Source of the DNA: Phycisphaerae bacterium | GTDB lineage: Bacteria; Planctomycetota; Phycisphaerae; Sedimentisphaerales; Anaerohalosphaeraceae | Length of the DNA: 6,915 nucleotides | Assembly (NCBI GenBank): GCA_007121565.1 | Contig: SKKI01000263.1 | Span: 1 to 6,915, forward strand | Direction: 5' to 3' | In this document: piece by piece, positions 6,740 through 6,915 of the stretch | Layout of the letters: each line of letters opens with the position of its first letter | Numbering within the stretch: the stretch's first letter is position 1 | Program-made: the position numbers and the translations under genes | The notes under the pieces: generated by a model | Told to the model about the DNA's origin: nothing | Seen by the model: the letters and a program-made list of their open reading frames with translations, nothing else | Databases searched by the model: none

Positions 6740-6757
6740 CAGCGCTTCGCTGCGCTG
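6740..6757 (-). terminator. Short hairpin directly after the glpD stop codon
   Basis: CAGCGC 6740-6745 pairs with GCGCTG 6752-6757 around a 6-nt loop, starting 3 nt beyond the - strand stop codon at 6761-6763. No T-run follows. It could serve as the glpD mRNA 3' end, alone or with the larger stem further along, but it is short. Confidence 0.3.
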
Positions 6758-6760
6758 TGG

Positions 6761-6915
6761 TCACCCGGTTGCGTCACGCAGAAGGGCCTCGACCCGCGCC
6801 CGCGCGGCCTCGGCGGCGGCCTCGTCCAGGAAGGCCAAGCGGGTGCGGTGATGCAGCACGTCGCGCGCCGTCACGGCGAGCTCGTGCTGCTTCGCGTACA
6901 CGACTTCGGCCTCGA
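6761..6915 (-). CDS. glpD: FAD-dependent glycerol-3-phosphate dehydrogenase, C-terminal end (partial)
   Basis: Reading the - strand from the right edge, 50 full codons end in TGA (complement of 6761-6763); the rest lies outside the window. The peptide contains EAEVVYAKQHELAVTARDVL followed by HHRTRLAFLDEAAAEAA, then a short helix ending in RDATG. This matches the C-terminal helical domain of membrane-associated glycerol-3-phosphate dehydrogenase, whose well-known pattern is 'EAEV-YA...D...RRTRLAFL...AA', as in the mitochondrial-type enzyme. Here one arginine of RRTRLAFL is histidine. The enzyme oxidises sn-glycerol 3-phosphate to dihydroxyacetone phosphate and passes electrons to quinone. It converges on the transporter operon, so it is not co-transcribed with it, but it points to glycerol or glycerol-phosphate use in this neighbourhood. 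Confidence 0.82.
   Translation of the reverse strand, partial: EAEVVYAKQHELAVTARDVLHHRTRLAFLDEAAAEAARARVEALLRDATG

Noticed and set aside
6630..6760. Search for a small gene, tRNA or CRISPR-like repeat in the convergent gap
   Set aside because: Only inverted repeats were found. There is no tRNA-like cloverleaf, no repeated units and no supported reading frame.
6402..6764. - strand open frame (120 codons) over the kinase end and the convergent gap
   Set aside because: It overlaps the conserved PfkB signature on the + strand, has no family features, and its end overlaps the convergent hairpins.

Overview
The window is a high-GC bacterial segment with GTG starts, Shine-Dalgarno sites and stop/start overlaps. 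It holds most of one operon on the + strand, plus the 3' end of a convergent gene on the - strand at the right edge. Codon use and gene content would fit an actinobacterium or another high-GC lineage such as the Deinococcota. The sequence alone does not settle the host.

Layout. The window opens inside a family-1 solute-binding protein gene, whose 5' end is missing. A 113-bp gap with a strong 41-nt hairpin follows. Then comes a tightly packed block: a MalF/UgpA-type permease, a MalG/UgpE-type permease (TGA/GTG overlap), a 94-residue three-helix membrane protein (ATGA overlap), and two different ABC ATPases (4-nt gap, then 8-bp overlap). A 112-bp gap with two small hairpins precedes a PfkB/ribokinase-family kinase with a strong Shine-Dalgarno site. 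The kinase gene ends the + strand operon. About 130 bp with further hairpins separates it from the last 50 codons of a glycerol-3-phosphate dehydrogenase (GlpD type) gene on the - strand.

How it works together. The gene set of one binding protein, two unlike permeases, a tiny membrane protein and two unlike ATPases matches the layout of the rhizobial glycerol importer GlpSTPQ(U)V, as recalled from the literature. Both ATPases carry local sequence marks of GlpS and GlpT respectively. The two ATPases are degenerate in complementary ways. The first has aspartate in place of the catalytic glutamate and serine in place of the H-loop histidine, but keeps an intact LSGGE signature. The second has intact Walker A, Walker B and H-loop, but LTHAL in place of LSGGQ. 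In a head-to-tail heterodimer this would give one intact and one dead ATP site. With glpD next door, a polyol such as glycerol is the leading substrate guess. However, the operon's own kinase is PfkB-type rather than the FGGY-type glycerol kinase, so the substrate remains open.
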